Positions 15,472 to 24,745 of a stretch of DNA of 59,439 bases are shown piece after piece. Source of the DNA: UBA1381 sp964399965 (GTDB lineage: Bacteria; Bacillota; Clostridia; UBA1381). The translations under genes and the position numbers were made by a program. The stretch spans positions 1-59,439 of the forward strand of contig CAYNRX010000009.1 in the NCBI GenBank assembly GCA_964399965.1, written 5' to 3'. How positions within the stretch are numbered: the first letter of the stretch is position 1; every line of letters starts with the position of its first letter. Below the pieces are notes generated by a model. That model saw nothing but the letters and a program-made list of their open reading frames with translations, was not told where the DNA came from and did not search any database.

Positions 15472-16209
15472 ATGGACGTAATTATTGGAAGAAATCCCGT
15501 TCTGGAGGCCATAAAGTCCGGCAGAACGATCGACCGGCTCTTTGTCAAGGAGGGGAAGGCCGAGGGCTCTCTTATCCCCATAATCAAAAAGGCCAAGGAG
15601 CTGAAGATACCGGTGATCTATACCAAGCGCGCCCGTCTTGACGAAATGTGCGAGGGGGAAAATCACCAGGGTGTGATAGCAGCCGTCAGCGACTACAGCT
15701 ATGCGGCGGTGGATGATATCTTCGCCTTGGCTAAGGAGCGCGGGGAAGATGTTTTCGTGGTTATATGCGATAAGCTGACCGATCCCCATAATCTGGGCGC
15801 GGTGATACGCACGGCTAACTGTGCCGGGGCTCACGGGGTGATAATCCCCGAGAGGTCGAGCGCCAGGCTTAATGCGGCGGCGGTGAAAGCTGCGGCGGGA
15901 GCCGTGGAATACACGCCGGTAGCGCGGGTGAAGAATCTGTCCCGGACGATAGATATGCTAAAAGAGCGGGGCCTATGGATAGCCTGCGCCGATATGGGCG
16001 GAGAACTGATGTATAAGGCCGATCTTACGGGAGCATTGGGGATAGTAGTCGGCAGCGAGGGTGACGGCGTGAGCCGCCTGGTACGGGAAAAATGCGACTT
16101 TACAGTCAGTGTGCCGATGAGGGGAGAGATAAATTCCCTCAACGCCTCGGTGGCCGCGGGCGTACTGATGTATGAGGCGTACCGCCAGAGAAATTACGGA
16201 AAGGAATAG
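15472..16209 (+). CDS. rlmB: TrmH-family (SpoU) 23S rRNA 2'-O-methyltransferase, RlmB-like
   Basis: This 245-residue SPOUT methyltransferase starts at MDVIIGRNPVLEA, one base after the lysC stop. The N-terminal substrate-binding domain includes GRNPVLEAI and ENHQGVIA. The three SpoU motifs are NLGAVIRTANCAGAHG, IVVGSEGDGVSRLV and SLNASVAAG. RlmB methylates G2251 in E. coli; exact target here is inferred from family only. Confidence 0.9.
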   Translation: MDVIIGRNPVLEAIKSGRTIDRLFVKEGKAEGSLIPIIKKAKELKIPVIYTKRARLDEMCEGENHQGVIAAVSDYSYAAVDDIFALAKERGEDVFVVICDKLTDPHNLGAVIRTANCAGAHGVIIPERSSARLNAAAVKAAAGAVEYTPVARVKNLSRTIDMLKERGLWIACADMGGELMYKADLTGALGIVVGSEGDGVSRLVREKCDFTVSVPMRGEINSLNASVAAGVLMYEAYRQRNYGKE

Positions 16210-16214
16210 ATGCA

Positions 16215-16484
16215 ATGAAAGCTGTAGTAACCGTTGTCGGTGTGGATAAGCCCGGGATAATAGCCAGGGTCAGCGGGCTTCTGTTCGAGAACGGCATAAA
16301 TATCATGGACATCTCGCAGACTATCATGAGCGATATGTTTACGATGATAATGCTGATAGATCTAACGGACGTGAACATCCCCGTAGCGGATCTTACCGAA
16401 ATGCTGGAGGAGCTGGGCGGAGAGATGGGATTGTCCATCCATATGCAGAGAGAGGAACTGTTCCGTTCCATGCACAGGATATAA
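16215..16484 (+). CDS. ACT domain protein (UPF0237)
   Basis: This 89-residue protein consists of a single ACT domain: KAVVTVVGVDKPGIIARVS at the start followed by a second beta-alpha-beta unit. Such proteins bind small ligands, usually amino acids. The next gene is UPF0210; the pair is conserved in many Firmicutes and archaea, suggesting that this is the sensor for the larger partner. The function of the pair is not established. Confidence 0.9.
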   Translation: MKAVVTVVGVDKPGIIARVSGLLFENGINIMDISQTIMSDMFTMIMLIDLTDVNIPVADLTEMLEELGGEMGLSIHMQREELFRSMHRI

Positions 16485-16515
16485 CGGCAAAAGAAGCCGT
16501 AATAAATAATGCGGA

Positions 16516-16560
16516 GCGTGTACAGGGAACCGGCGTGTTGTTTGTATACGCTTTTACTTT
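16516..16560 (+). terminator. Possible weak terminator between the ACT and UPF0210 genes
   Basis: Stem gcgtgtac/gtatacgc with a 20 nt loop followed by ttttacttt. The long loop and broken U-run make it weak; partial read-through is likely. Confidence 0.35.
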
Positions 16561-16590
16561 GGGCACATTTTATGCGAAAGGAATAGGGCG

Positions 16591-17958
16591 ATGATAAATC
16601 CCTTTGAAATAATCGAAACGATCAACATGATTGACAAGGAGAACCTTGACATAAGGACTGTCACTATGGGCATATCCTTAAAAGATTGCGCAGGGCCGGA
16701 CATAAATACGGTCTGCGAAAAGATATATAAAAAGATAACCTCCTATGCCAAGGATCTGGTAAAGACCGGCGAGGAGATCTCCGCTCAGTTCGGGATACCG
16801 ATAATAAACAAGCGCATATCGGTGACGCCGGCGGCTTCACTGGTGGATGCCCTTGACGACCCTGATGAGGATAAGGCGGTGATGATAGCCAAGACCCTTG
16901 ACCGGGCGGCCAAGGACTGCGGGGTCAATTTCCTGGGCGGATATTCGGCACTGGTGCACAAGGGCATCACCAGGGGAGAGAGGATACTGATAGACTCGAT
17001 ACCGCGGGCGCTTTCGGAAACCGATATCGTCTGCTCAAGCGTCAATGTCGGCTCCACGCGCGCGGGGATAAACATGGATGCGGTGAAGAAAATGGGCGAG
17101 GCGGTCAAAGCGGCAGCCGAGCTTACGAGGGATTCTCAAGGATTCGCCTGCGCCAAGCTGGTGGTGTTCTGTAACGCCGTTGAGGATAATCCTTTCATGG
17201 CCGGAGCGTTCCACGGCGAGGGCGAAGGCGACTGTGTGATAAATGTCGGCGTTTCCGGACCCGGCGTTGTAAAATGCGCTCTGGAAAAGGTCAAGGGAGA
17301 ACCGTTTGGCGTGGTAGCGGAAACGATAAAGCGTACTGCCTTTAAGATAACGCGCATGGGTCAGCTGGTGGCGCAGGAGGCCTCGAAAAGGCTGGGCGTG
17401 CCGTTTGGGATAGTCGATCTCTCACTGGCTCCGACGCCGGCGGTGGGCGACAGCGTGGCGTATATATTGGAAGAGATGGGATTGGAAAAATGCGGTACTC
17501 ACGGCACTACGGCGGCGTTGGCGCTTTTGAACGACGCGGTCAAAAAGGGCGGAGTTATGGCCTCAAGCTATGTAGGCGGCCTTTCGGGAGCCTTTATCCC
17601 GGTAAGCGAGGATGCAGGCATGATAGCAGCGGCGAAAGAGGGCGCTCTGTCGATAGAAAAGCTGGAGGCGATGACCTGCGTGTGCTCTGTGGGACTGGAT
17701 ATGATAGTTGTACCCGGTGATACCCCGGCCTCGACGATATCGGCAATAATAGCCGATGAGGCGGCCATCGGGATGATAAATTCAAAAACAACGGCAGTGA
17801 GGATAATCCCTGCTCCCGGAGCAAAGGTCGGAGATACAGTCGAGTTCGGCGGACTGCTCGGATCCGGCCCGGTAATGCCGGTGAGGGAATATTCAAGCGC
17901 CGATTTTATAGACCGCGGCGGCCGGATACCGGCTCCGCTAAACAGCCTTAAAAACTGA
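16591..17958 (+). CDS. UPF0210 (DUF711, PFL-like) protein
   Basis: This 455-residue cytosolic protein belongs to a family that resembles pyruvate formate-lyase/anaerobic ribonucleotide reductase folds. I see no glycyl-radical motif, and the family is annotated without known activity. Glycine-rich segments such as NVGVSGPGVVKCAL and SYVGGLSGAFIPVSEDAGM are family hallmarks. AAGGAATAGG precedes the ATG. It follows its usual ACT partner and is only 31 nt from the V-ATPase operon. Confidence 0.88.
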   Translation: MINPFEIIETINMIDKENLDIRTVTMGISLKDCAGPDINTVCEKIYKKITSYAKDLVKTGEEISAQFGIPIINKRISVTPAASLVDALDDPDEDKAVMIAKTLDRAAKDCGVNFLGGYSALVHKGITRGERILIDSIPRALSETDIVCSSVNVGSTRAGINMDAVKKMGEAVKAAAELTRDSQGFACAKLVVFCNAVEDNPFMAGAFHGEGEGDCVINVGVSGPGVVKCALEKVKGEPFGVVAETIKRTAFKITRMGQLVAQEASKRLGVPFGIVDLSLAPTPAVGDSVAYILEEMGLEKCGTHGTTAALALLNDAVKKGGVMASSYVGGLSGAFIPVSEDAGMIAAAKEGALSIEKLEAMTCVCSVGLDMIVVPGDTPASTISAIIADEAAIGMINSKTTAVRIIPAPGAKVGDTVEFGGLLGSGPVMPVREYSSADFIDRGGRIPAPLNSLKN

Positions 17959-17989
17959 CGGCCCGTTTCACTGAAAGGAGTGACAAGCA

Positions 17990-18298
17990 ATGGAAGAAGT
18001 TATCATGATGATGCTTGATCTGGAGGATCAGGCGCAGAGCGTTGTTAAAGGCGCGCGTCAAGCGCAGAAGAGCTTTGACAAAACGGTCGAGCAGGAGATC
18101 GAGGCCATGCGCGAGGAGATAGCCCGGCGGGCGGAAAAACGCTGCAAAACGGTCAGCGATCTCGAGGAGAAGGAAGCCAAGCGTGAGATAGCGCGCATAA
18201 AGGCGGGATCCGCCGAAAAGCAGCAGCGGCTGTCAAAACGCGTCAAGGAAAAAAAGGACGACTGGGTGAATGAGATAATAGACAATATTATCAGCTAA
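17990..18298 (+). CDS. V-type ATPase subunit H/G-like (peripheral stalk)
   Basis: This 102-residue, highly charged protein is almost entirely predicted coiled coil, with heptads of Ala, Glu, Lys and Arg. Position at the head of the ATPase operon and composition fit the small stalk partner of subunit E (subunit G/H). Sequence conservation in this family is low, so the call rests on context. GGAGTGA precedes the ATG. Confidence 0.8.
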   Translation: MEEVIMMMLDLEDQAQSVVKGARQAQKSFDKTVEQEIEAMREEIARRAEKRCKTVSDLEEKEAKREIARIKAGSAEKQQRLSKRVKEKKDDWVNEIIDNIIS

Positions 18299-18339
18299 AA
18301 AAGTCTCACGCAGTATCCCAAGAGAAGGGAGATGAAAAC

Positions 18340-19383
18340 ATGGATGCCCAATTCTGTGCGATATCTGCCAAGCTCAAGGCGATGAACAGAAGCACTCTCA
18401 AAAGGGAAGATTACGAGGAGATGCTGGCAAAGAAAACCGTGCCGGAGATATGCGATTATCTGGTGCGAAATACCCGTTACAGCGATAAGCTCAAGGATCT
18501 TGCCCGGGAGGATATCCACCGCCGCCGCATGGAGGAGATGATATGGCAGGAGCAGTTTTCCGACTACATGAGCCTTTATCAGTTCATAAGCTCGGAACAG
18601 AGGGCGCTTCTCAAACACCTTTTCCTGCGCCGGGAGATCGACTATCTGAAAAGCCGTATCCGCAGTATGTACACAGGCGATGAACAGACTCCGGTATTTA
18701 GAGGGGCGTTCAAGGAGTTTTTCCGGCGTCACAGCCATATAAACCGCGAGGCGGTGCACGTGGCTACGACTTTGGCCGAATACCGCGACGCCTGTAAGGA
18801 TACGCCGCTGTATGCGGTCCTGGCAAGGGCGGAGGAGCTTGAGGCGGATTATTTTTCGGTAAGCATGATGCTCGACAGCTTCTATTTCCAGGAGCTGTGG
18901 AAAGAAAAGAAGCGGTTTTTCCGGGGCGGCAAGGACGATGATGGTTTTACAAGGCTCATCGGCGAGGATATAGACTGCCTGAATATTATCTGGATATACA
19001 GGGCGAAGAAATATTTTAAGATGAGCCCTGAGCTTATCTATACGTACCTGATACCGGTGCGTTACCGGCTCAGCCCGTACCAGATAAGGATAATGGCCGA
19101 TGCCGAGGATGCGGATAAAATGATCGCTGCCGTGCGTACTACTCCTTACGGAGCGCTGTTCGACAACATTGGCGAAGAAGGCGTATTCGTGGAGGAAAAT
19201 TACCGCCGCTTAAGGAGCAGGACGGCCGAGAGGATATTCGTCAATAAGCCGAGGACCATGGGGGAGGTATTTGCGTATTTTAGGATAAAGGAAGCGGAGA
19301 CATACCGTATAATAACGATAATAGAGGGTAAGAGGTACAGCGTTGACGATGCGATCATCAGACAACACCTGATGTTCGCATAG
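18340..19383 (+). CDS. ntpC: V-type ATPase subunit C (d)
   Basis: This 347-residue helical subunit couples the central stalk to the membrane ring. Length matches the family. The internal LNIIWIYRAKKYFKMSPE lies in the conserved region of V-ATPase C/d subunits. The next gene begins about 200 nt later. The 19384-19581 spacer holds no recognisable gene; it is the only long gap in the operon. Confidence 0.92.
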   Translation: MDAQFCAISAKLKAMNRSTLKREDYEEMLAKKTVPEICDYLVRNTRYSDKLKDLAREDIHRRRMEEMIWQEQFSDYMSLYQFISSEQRALLKHLFLRREIDYLKSRIRSMYTGDEQTPVFRGAFKEFFRRHSHINREAVHVATTLAEYRDACKDTPLYAVLARAEELEADYFSVSMMLDSFYFQELWKEKKRFFRGGKDDDGFTRLIGEDIDCLNIIWIYRAKKYFKMSPELIYTYLIPVRYRLSPYQIRIMADAEDADKMIAAVRTTPYGALFDNIGEEGVFVEENYRRLRSRTAERIFVNKPRTMGEVFAYFRIKEAETYRIITIIEGKRYSVDDAIIRQHLMFA

Positions 19384-19581
19384 GCCGAGTGTTCTTGAAA
19401 ACGTGTCAAGAAAGCAGGCGCGCTTTTAAGAGCGTTTGGACTTTCGCTGCAAGGCGGAAGCGGGCGCAAAAGCGGTGTGCTCCACAAGAGCAAAAGCCCC
19501 TTGCGTCCACGAAGCAGGCTGTAAAATCAAGATAAGGATCTTATGGCCGTCAGGTATCGGAAATTAAGGAGGGATGAGTAC

Positions 19582-21510
19582 GTGTCTGTGGTAAAAATGC
19601 AGGCGGTCACTATCGCGGGACGGATAGAGGAATTCGAAGACGTCGTCGATAAGTTTATCTATAACCGCGATATTGATCTTGAAGACACGATAAAGGTGCT
19701 TGCAGACAAAACAAAACGGCTGGAACCGTTTGACGAGTCGGAAAGCTATGGCAGCGTGGCGGCGGATATCCTGCGTCTGGCCGGTATAACGCCGGAGGAA
19801 AGGCCGGTGACCGATAACCGGGTAACGCTGGAGGAGATGACCGAGTTTTTGGGAAAGCTGTCCCGGGAGCTGGAAGAAGAGCAGGCCGTTGACGATAAGC
19901 TGCGGTCTAGAATGGACGAAAATAACAGGAGTATCGAAAGACTTAAGGAGTTTTTAGGCTTTGACGCCGACCTTGAAAAGCTTCTCCACATGGAATTTTT
20001 CGGCTTCCGTTACGGTCGTCTGCCCAAGGGCGGCTACAGGACGCTCAACGACTATTTGCAGGAGCTTGACGCGGTGTTCGTGAAGGTGTCGGAGGACAGA
20101 GAGGATATAATAGGCTACTATATCGCTCCGGCCTCTAAGCTGGAGGGCGTGGACGGGATATTTGCTTCCCTGTACTTTGTCAGGGAGGAGATACCGGAGC
20201 GCGTCTGTGGTTCCGCTAAGGAAACGATAGCGATGCTCACAGAGGAGAACGGACAGCTGCAAAAGGAGCTGGCCGAAAACGAAGCAAAGGCCAAAAAGCT
20301 CATTGAGGGTTCGATAGACCGGCTGACGCTGTATTACAACATAGCGCGGCGCAGGCTGAATTTTGCCGAGGTAAGACGTCATGCGGCGCATTCGCGGGAC
20401 TTTTTCTACATTGTAGGCTGGATGTCGAAAAAGGACGCTATAGCCCTGGAAAAGGAGATAGCCGCAGACGGAGCCGGCGTTATGTTCCACTCGGAGGATC
20501 CGGAAGAGATGAAGGAGTCTGTCGTTCCTCCAACGAAATTGAAGAACAATATAGTATTCAGGCCGTTTGAGATGTTCGTCAGGATGTACGGCCTGCCGAA
20601 TTACCGCGAGGTGGATCCGACGCCGATATTGGCAGTCACCTACATACTGTTTTTCGGTATGATGTTCGGCGATGTCGGTCAGAGTGCGGTTCTGGCGATA
20701 CTGGGATTTGTGCTCTACGCCATAAAGAAATGGGATCTGGCAGGGATGATCGGCTGGGTCGGAATTTCCGGTATAATTTTCGGCTTTGTCTACGGCAGCT
20801 TCTTCGGCAACGAGGAGGTCCTGGGAGAATGGATACCGGGGCTTGAGCCGTTCCAGCTGAAGCCGATGGAATCGATAGCGACGCTTCTGGTAGGGGCTAT
20901 CGCTATGGGCGTAGTGATAATAATCTTCGGTATGGTAGTAAACGTGATAAACAGCATCAAACAGAAGAAATACGGGGAAGCACTGTTCGGCCACAACGGG
21001 GCGGCAGGCTTGGTGTTCTATGTGACGCTGATACTTTTGGCGGTATCGAAGCTGCCCTCGATGTTTGGCGTCGACCCGTTTTTGAATGTGCCTTCCGGGC
21101 TTGCGGCGGCGGTGATGGTGATCATGGTGATAGTGATGTATCTGGCCGAGCCTCTGTCAAAGCTTCTAGAGGGCAAGAAGGATTGGCTGCCCAAGAATGG
21201 TATGTTCTTTGTAGAGAATCTGTTTGAGATGTTTGAGGTCATACTGAGCTTCTTTACCAACACGATCTCCTTCCTGAGAGTGGGAGCGTTCGCGGTCGTG
21301 CATGTGGGCATGATGATGGTCGTGCAGGTACTTTCCGGCTCCGGCGGAGCGGGCGGTATACTGGTGCAGATCTTCGGCAACGTTCTGGTAATGGGGCTGG
21401 AAGGCCTGATAGTAGGTATCCAGGTGCTGCGTCTTGAATACTATGAGATGTTCAGCAGATATTTCAGCGGTACGGGCCGGCCCTTTGTATCGCTTAAGGA
21501 TAGCAAATAA
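19582..21510 (+). CDS. ntpI: V-type ATPase subunit I (a)
   Basis: This 642-residue subunit forms the ion half-channels. The N-terminal about 330 residues are soluble and coiled-coil rich. The C-terminal part has about seven or eight membrane segments, with FGMMFGDVGQSAVL and the helix FLRVGAFAVVHVGMM that carries the key Arg. The start is taken as GTG at 19582 (product MSVVKMQAVTIAG), since AAGGAGGG lies 9 nt upstream and homologues begin with a similar VKM segment. The upstream ATG adds 13 non-homologous residues. Confidence 0.93.
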   Translation: MSVVKMQAVTIAGRIEEFEDVVDKFIYNRDIDLEDTIKVLADKTKRLEPFDESESYGSVAADILRLAGITPEERPVTDNRVTLEEMTEFLGKLSRELEEEQAVDDKLRSRMDENNRSIERLKEFLGFDADLEKLLHMEFFGFRYGRLPKGGYRTLNDYLQELDAVFVKVSEDREDIIGYYIAPASKLEGVDGIFASLYFVREEIPERVCGSAKETIAMLTEENGQLQKELAENEAKAKKLIEGSIDRLTLYYNIARRRLNFAEVRRHAAHSRDFFYIVGWMSKKDAIALEKEIAADGAGVMFHSEDPEEMKESVVPPTKLKNNIVFRPFEMFVRMYGLPNYREVDPTPILAVTYILFFGMMFGDVGQSAVLAILGFVLYAIKKWDLAGMIGWVGISGIIFGFVYGSFFGNEEVLGEWIPGLEPFQLKPMESIATLLVGAIAMGVVIIIFGMVVNVINSIKQKKYGEALFGHNGAAGLVFYVTLILLAVSKLPSMFGVDPFLNVPSGLAAAVMVIMVIVMYLAEPLSKLLEGKKDWLPKNGMFFVENLFEMFEVILSFFTNTISFLRVGAFAVVHVGMMMVVQVLSGSGGAGGILVQIFGNVLVMGLEGLIVGIQVLRLEYYEMFSRYFSGTGRPFVSLKDSK

Positions 21511-21554
21511 GCCCTTTAGTGGGGAAATGAACAAAAAATCGGAGGTAATGGAAA

Positions 21555-21971
21555 ATGTTGAAAGTATTATTGGTTTTAGCAGGTCTCAGCGTGGTGATAC
21601 CGTTCGTTATGTATAAGGCGACGAATGAGACAAAGGGTAAAGAGTGTCTTGTTATGAATGCAGTGACCTTTTTCGGTGTGATAGCAGTTGCTATGGTATA
21701 CATCCTGGGCTGCGGCGTGACGGCCTTTGCGGCTCCGGAGGGAGCTGAGGCGGCCATGAGCGTCGGCGAAGGGCTGAAATTCATCGGCGCTGCGCTTTCC
21801 ACAGGCCTTTCCGGTATCGGCGGCGGTATTGCCGTTGCGTCTGCCGCATCTGCCGCTATCGGTGCTATGAGCGAGAATGAGAAGCTCATGGGTAAAACGC
21901 TTATCTTCGTTGCTCTTGCCGAAGGTATCGCTCTTTACGGTCTGGTAATATCGATCCTCATCATGCAGTAA
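21555..21971 (+). CDS. ntpK: V-type ATPase subunit K (proteolipid c)
   Basis: This 138-residue protein has four membrane segments. The last two are the conserved c-subunit hairpin, with GLSGIGGGIAVASA and FVALAEGIALYGL; the Glu of ALAEG is the ion-binding carboxylate. The first two segments carry no carboxylate and do not look like a second c-hairpin. The Gln found in Na+-type loops (GIAQG in E. hirae NtpK) is Gly here, which hints at H+ rather than Na+; this is inference. GGAGG precedes the ATG. Confidence 0.93.
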   Translation: MLKVLLVLAGLSVVIPFVMYKATNETKGKECLVMNAVTFFGVIAVAMVYILGCGVTAFAAPEGAEAAMSVGEGLKFIGAALSTGLSGIGGGIAVASAASAAIGAMSENEKLMGKTLIFVALAEGIALYGLVISILIMQ

Positions 21972-21985
21972 GATGGTACAAAGAA

Positions 21986-22294
21986 ATGAAACTGTATCTT
22001 ATAAGCGATAATATCGATACGCAGGTAGGTATGAGGCTGGCAGGGATAGACGGCGTAGTTCTTCACGATCCGAAGGCTATAATGGAGGCTGTGAGGAAAA
22101 CGGCGGAGGACGAGGAGATCGGCGTGGTGCTGATAACCGAAAAGGCGGCGGATATGGTCAAGGATGATATCCGCGCCTTCAGGATGAGTATGCACCGCCC
22201 GCTTATCGTGGAGATACCCGACCGCCACGGCAGCCGCGATATTGCCGGCAGCATAAACAGTATGGTAGAAGAATCTATAGGCCTGAAGCTTTAA
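21986..22294 (+). CDS. ntpG: V-type ATPase subunit F
   Basis: This 102-residue central-stalk subunit has the CheY-like fold of the family, starting KLYLISDNIDTQVGMRLAGI and containing VVLITEKAA. Length is normal. The gap to ntpK is 14 nt and the Shine-Dalgarno is poor, so translation may be coupled. Confidence 0.9.
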   Translation: MKLYLISDNIDTQVGMRLAGIDGVVLHDPKAIMEAVRKTAEDEEIGVVLITEKAADMVKDDIRAFRMSMHRPLIVEIPDRHGSRDIAGSINSMVEESIGLKL

Positions 22295-22334
22295 AGGGCA
22301 GAGCCAGGATAAAAACTGACGGGAGGCGTGGAAA

Positions 22335-22931
22335 ATGGATAACAAAACATCGGAAAAGCTTGATAAATTCACCAAGATCGTTATGGATGACGCTGAGAAG
22401 ATGCGCGACGAGTTTCTGGCCGGTATGGACGAGGAGAAAGCCGCCGTCCTCAAACGCAAGGAGACGGAATTTCTCGAGGAGGCCTATAAGAAGATCCAGG
22501 ACAGCGTAAACCAGAGCCGCCGCAAGGATCGGGAAATGGTGCTCCAGGCAGAGACCGAGGCGCGTCATGAGCTGCTTTTATTGAGAGAGCGCATAATCCG
22601 CGAGGTGTTCACAGAGGTCAATGACCGGCTGCGCGCGTTTCGTAAGACGGAGCAATACCGGGAGTGGCTTATAAGGAAGACGAAGAAGGCTTTGGCAGAG
22701 GCCGGCAGCGGCGATTGCGTGATATGGGCAGCTCCGGAGGACGTTGACTTTATAAAAGCGGAATTTGCAGGCGGTCAGGTGACGGTCGAGGAGGAGACTG
22801 ATAAACATTTCGGCGGAGGAGTGGTCGTGATGAATACCGATCATCATATCGCCGTCGATTATTCCTTCCGGACGCTGCTTGCGGATCAGAAAAAGGACTT
22901 TTTAAGCCACAGCGGTCTGAGCGTGGATTAA
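22335..22931 (+). CDS. ntpE: V-type ATPase subunit E
   Basis: This 198-residue peripheral-stalk subunit has an N-terminal coiled coil (about 1-95) followed by the alpha/beta C-terminal head ending with GGGVVVMNTDHHIAVDYSF, a typical subunit E tail. GGGAGGCG precedes the ATG. It should pair with the H/G-like protein at 17990. Confidence 0.92.
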   Translation: MDNKTSEKLDKFTKIVMDDAEKMRDEFLAGMDEEKAAVLKRKETEFLEEAYKKIQDSVNQSRRKDREMVLQAETEARHELLLLRERIIREVFTEVNDRLRAFRKTEQYREWLIRKTKKALAEAGSGDCVIWAAPEDVDFIKAEFAGGQVTVEEETDKHFGGGVVVMNTDHHIAVDYSFRTLLADQKKDFLSHSGLSVD

Positions 22932-22961
22932 AACAGTTCCGGGAAAGGACTGACAAGACAT

Positions 22962-24731
22962 ATGGGCGAAAGCAAAGGATATATATTCGGCATAAACGGA
23001 CCGGTAGTGCACGTGAAAGGCTGCCAGGCCTTCAAAATGCAGGAAATGGTCTACGTCGGCGCGATGCGCCTGATAGGCGAAGTGATAGGCGTGACCAGCG
23101 AAGCGGCCGTTGTGCAGGTATACGAGGAGACGGACGGCCTGAAAATAGGAGAGCCGGTGGAGGGCACCGGACATCCTATGTGCGTAACGCTGGCTCCCGG
23201 TATCCTCGGCGATATTTTCGACGGTATAGAAAGACCGCTGGAGAATATACGCGATGTGAACGGGGCGTTTATTGCCAAGGGCGTGAGAGTGACCGCCCTT
23301 GACGAGGATAAGAAATGGGCAGTGAGGATTACCGCTAAAAAAGGCGGCTATGCCGAGGGCGGTACAGTGATAGCAGAGGTGGAGGAGACCTCGCTGATAA
23401 CCCACAAGGTCATGATACCTCCCGGTATCACCGGCGAGATATCGTGGGTGGCTTCAGACGGGGAATACACGATAAACGATACCATTGCCAAGGTGCTCAC
23501 CGACAGCGGCGAGCGAGAGATAACAATGAAGCAGGAATGGCCGATAAAGCAGCCGCGTCCTTATAAGAGCCGCCGGGCGATCGACCGGCCGCTGGTGACA
23601 GGGCAGAGGATAGTTGATACCATGTTCCCGCTGGCCAAAGGCGGAGCGGCGGCTATCCCCGGGGGCTTCGGCACCGGCAAGACCATGATGCAGCATCAGC
23701 TGGCAAAGTGGTGCGATGCGGACATAATCGTTTATATCGGCTGCGGGGAACGCGGCAACGAGATGACGCAGGTACTGGAGGAGTTCTCAGAGCTTCTTGA
23801 CCCCAAATCGAACCGCCCGCTTCTGGACAGGACAGTGCTCATTGCCAACACCTCCAATATGCCGGTGGCGGCGCGTGAGGCCAGTATCTATACCGGCGTT
23901 ACGCTGGCGGAGTATTACCGCGACATGGGATATCACGTGGCGCTGATGGCCGACTCCACCTCCCGTTGGGCGGAGGCTTTAAGAGAGATATCGGGACGCT
24001 TGGAGGAGATGCCTGCCGAGGAAGGATTCCCGGCCTATCTGGCTTCCAGATTGTCGGCCTTCTATGAGCGTGCCGGCTATGTTGACAACTTAAACGGTAC
24101 TGAGGGCTCGGTGTCCATAATCGGGGCGGTATCCCCGCAGGGAAGCGATTTTTCAGAGCCGGTCACCCAGAATACGAAGCGGTTTATCCGCTGCTTCTGG
24201 GCGCTTGATAAGGCTCTGGCCTATGCCCGCCATTATCCGGCGATAAATTGGCTCAACAGCTACTCGGAGTACATTGACGACCTTACGCCGTGGTATGAGG
24301 AGAATGCGGCCGCTGATTTCGTGGAGAAGCGCAACCGTATCATGGCGATCCTCCAGGAGGAGTCGGGGCTTATGGAGATAGTAAAGCTCATAGGCGCCGA
24401 TGTGCTGCCGGATTCGCAGAAGGCAACGCTTGAGATAGCCAAGGTGATACGTACCGGCTTCTTACAGCAGAACGCTTTCCACAAGGACGATACCTTCGTT
24501 CCCATAGAAAAGCAGAATAAGATGATGGATATGATATTGTATCTTGATGAGCGCATGAGGGATGCTGTCGGCCGAGGGATCGTTGTATCGCAGATATTAA
24601 AGAACGGGATATTTGACGAGATCACAAGAATGAAGTACAATATCCCCAATGACGATATGAGCGGCTTTATATCCCTGAAGCAGAGTATAGACGATGCGTT
24701 CGATAGGATGATAGAAGAGGAAAAACGGTAA
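22962..24731 (+). CDS. ntpA: V-type ATPase catalytic subunit A
   Basis: This 589-residue subunit hydrolyses or synthesises ATP. Walker A is GGFGTGKT, preceded by FPLAKGGAAAIPG. Walker B lies in VALMADSTSRWAEALREISGRL. The roughly 90-residue non-homologous insertion specific to subunit A is present before the P-loop. Length is normal and no residues are missing by eye. The N-terminus starts MGESKGYIFGINGPVV. Confidence 0.97.
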   Translation: MGESKGYIFGINGPVVHVKGCQAFKMQEMVYVGAMRLIGEVIGVTSEAAVVQVYEETDGLKIGEPVEGTGHPMCVTLAPGILGDIFDGIERPLENIRDVNGAFIAKGVRVTALDEDKKWAVRITAKKGGYAEGGTVIAEVEETSLITHKVMIPPGITGEISWVASDGEYTINDTIAKVLTDSGEREITMKQEWPIKQPRPYKSRRAIDRPLVTGQRIVDTMFPLAKGGAAAIPGGFGTGKTMMQHQLAKWCDADIIVYIGCGERGNEMTQVLEEFSELLDPKSNRPLLDRTVLIANTSNMPVAAREASIYTGVTLAEYYRDMGYHVALMADSTSRWAEALREISGRLEEMPAEEGFPAYLASRLSAFYERAGYVDNLNGTEGSVSIIGAVSPQGSDFSEPVTQNTKRFIRCFWALDKALAYARHYPAINWLNSYSEYIDDLTPWYEENAAADFVEKRNRIMAILQEESGLMEIVKLIGADVLPDSQKATLEIAKVIRTGFLQQNAFHKDDTFVPIEKQNKMMDMILYLDERMRDAVGRGIVVSQILKNGIFDEITRMKYNIPNDDMSGFISLKQSIDDAFDRMIEEEKR

Positions 24732-24745
24732 GGAGGCGCTTTTAA

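Noticed and set aside
19954..20994. 346-codon minus-strand frame
   Set aside because: Lies opposite the V-ATPase subunit I gene, rich in His, Arg and Tyr, no ribosome site and no recognisable domain.
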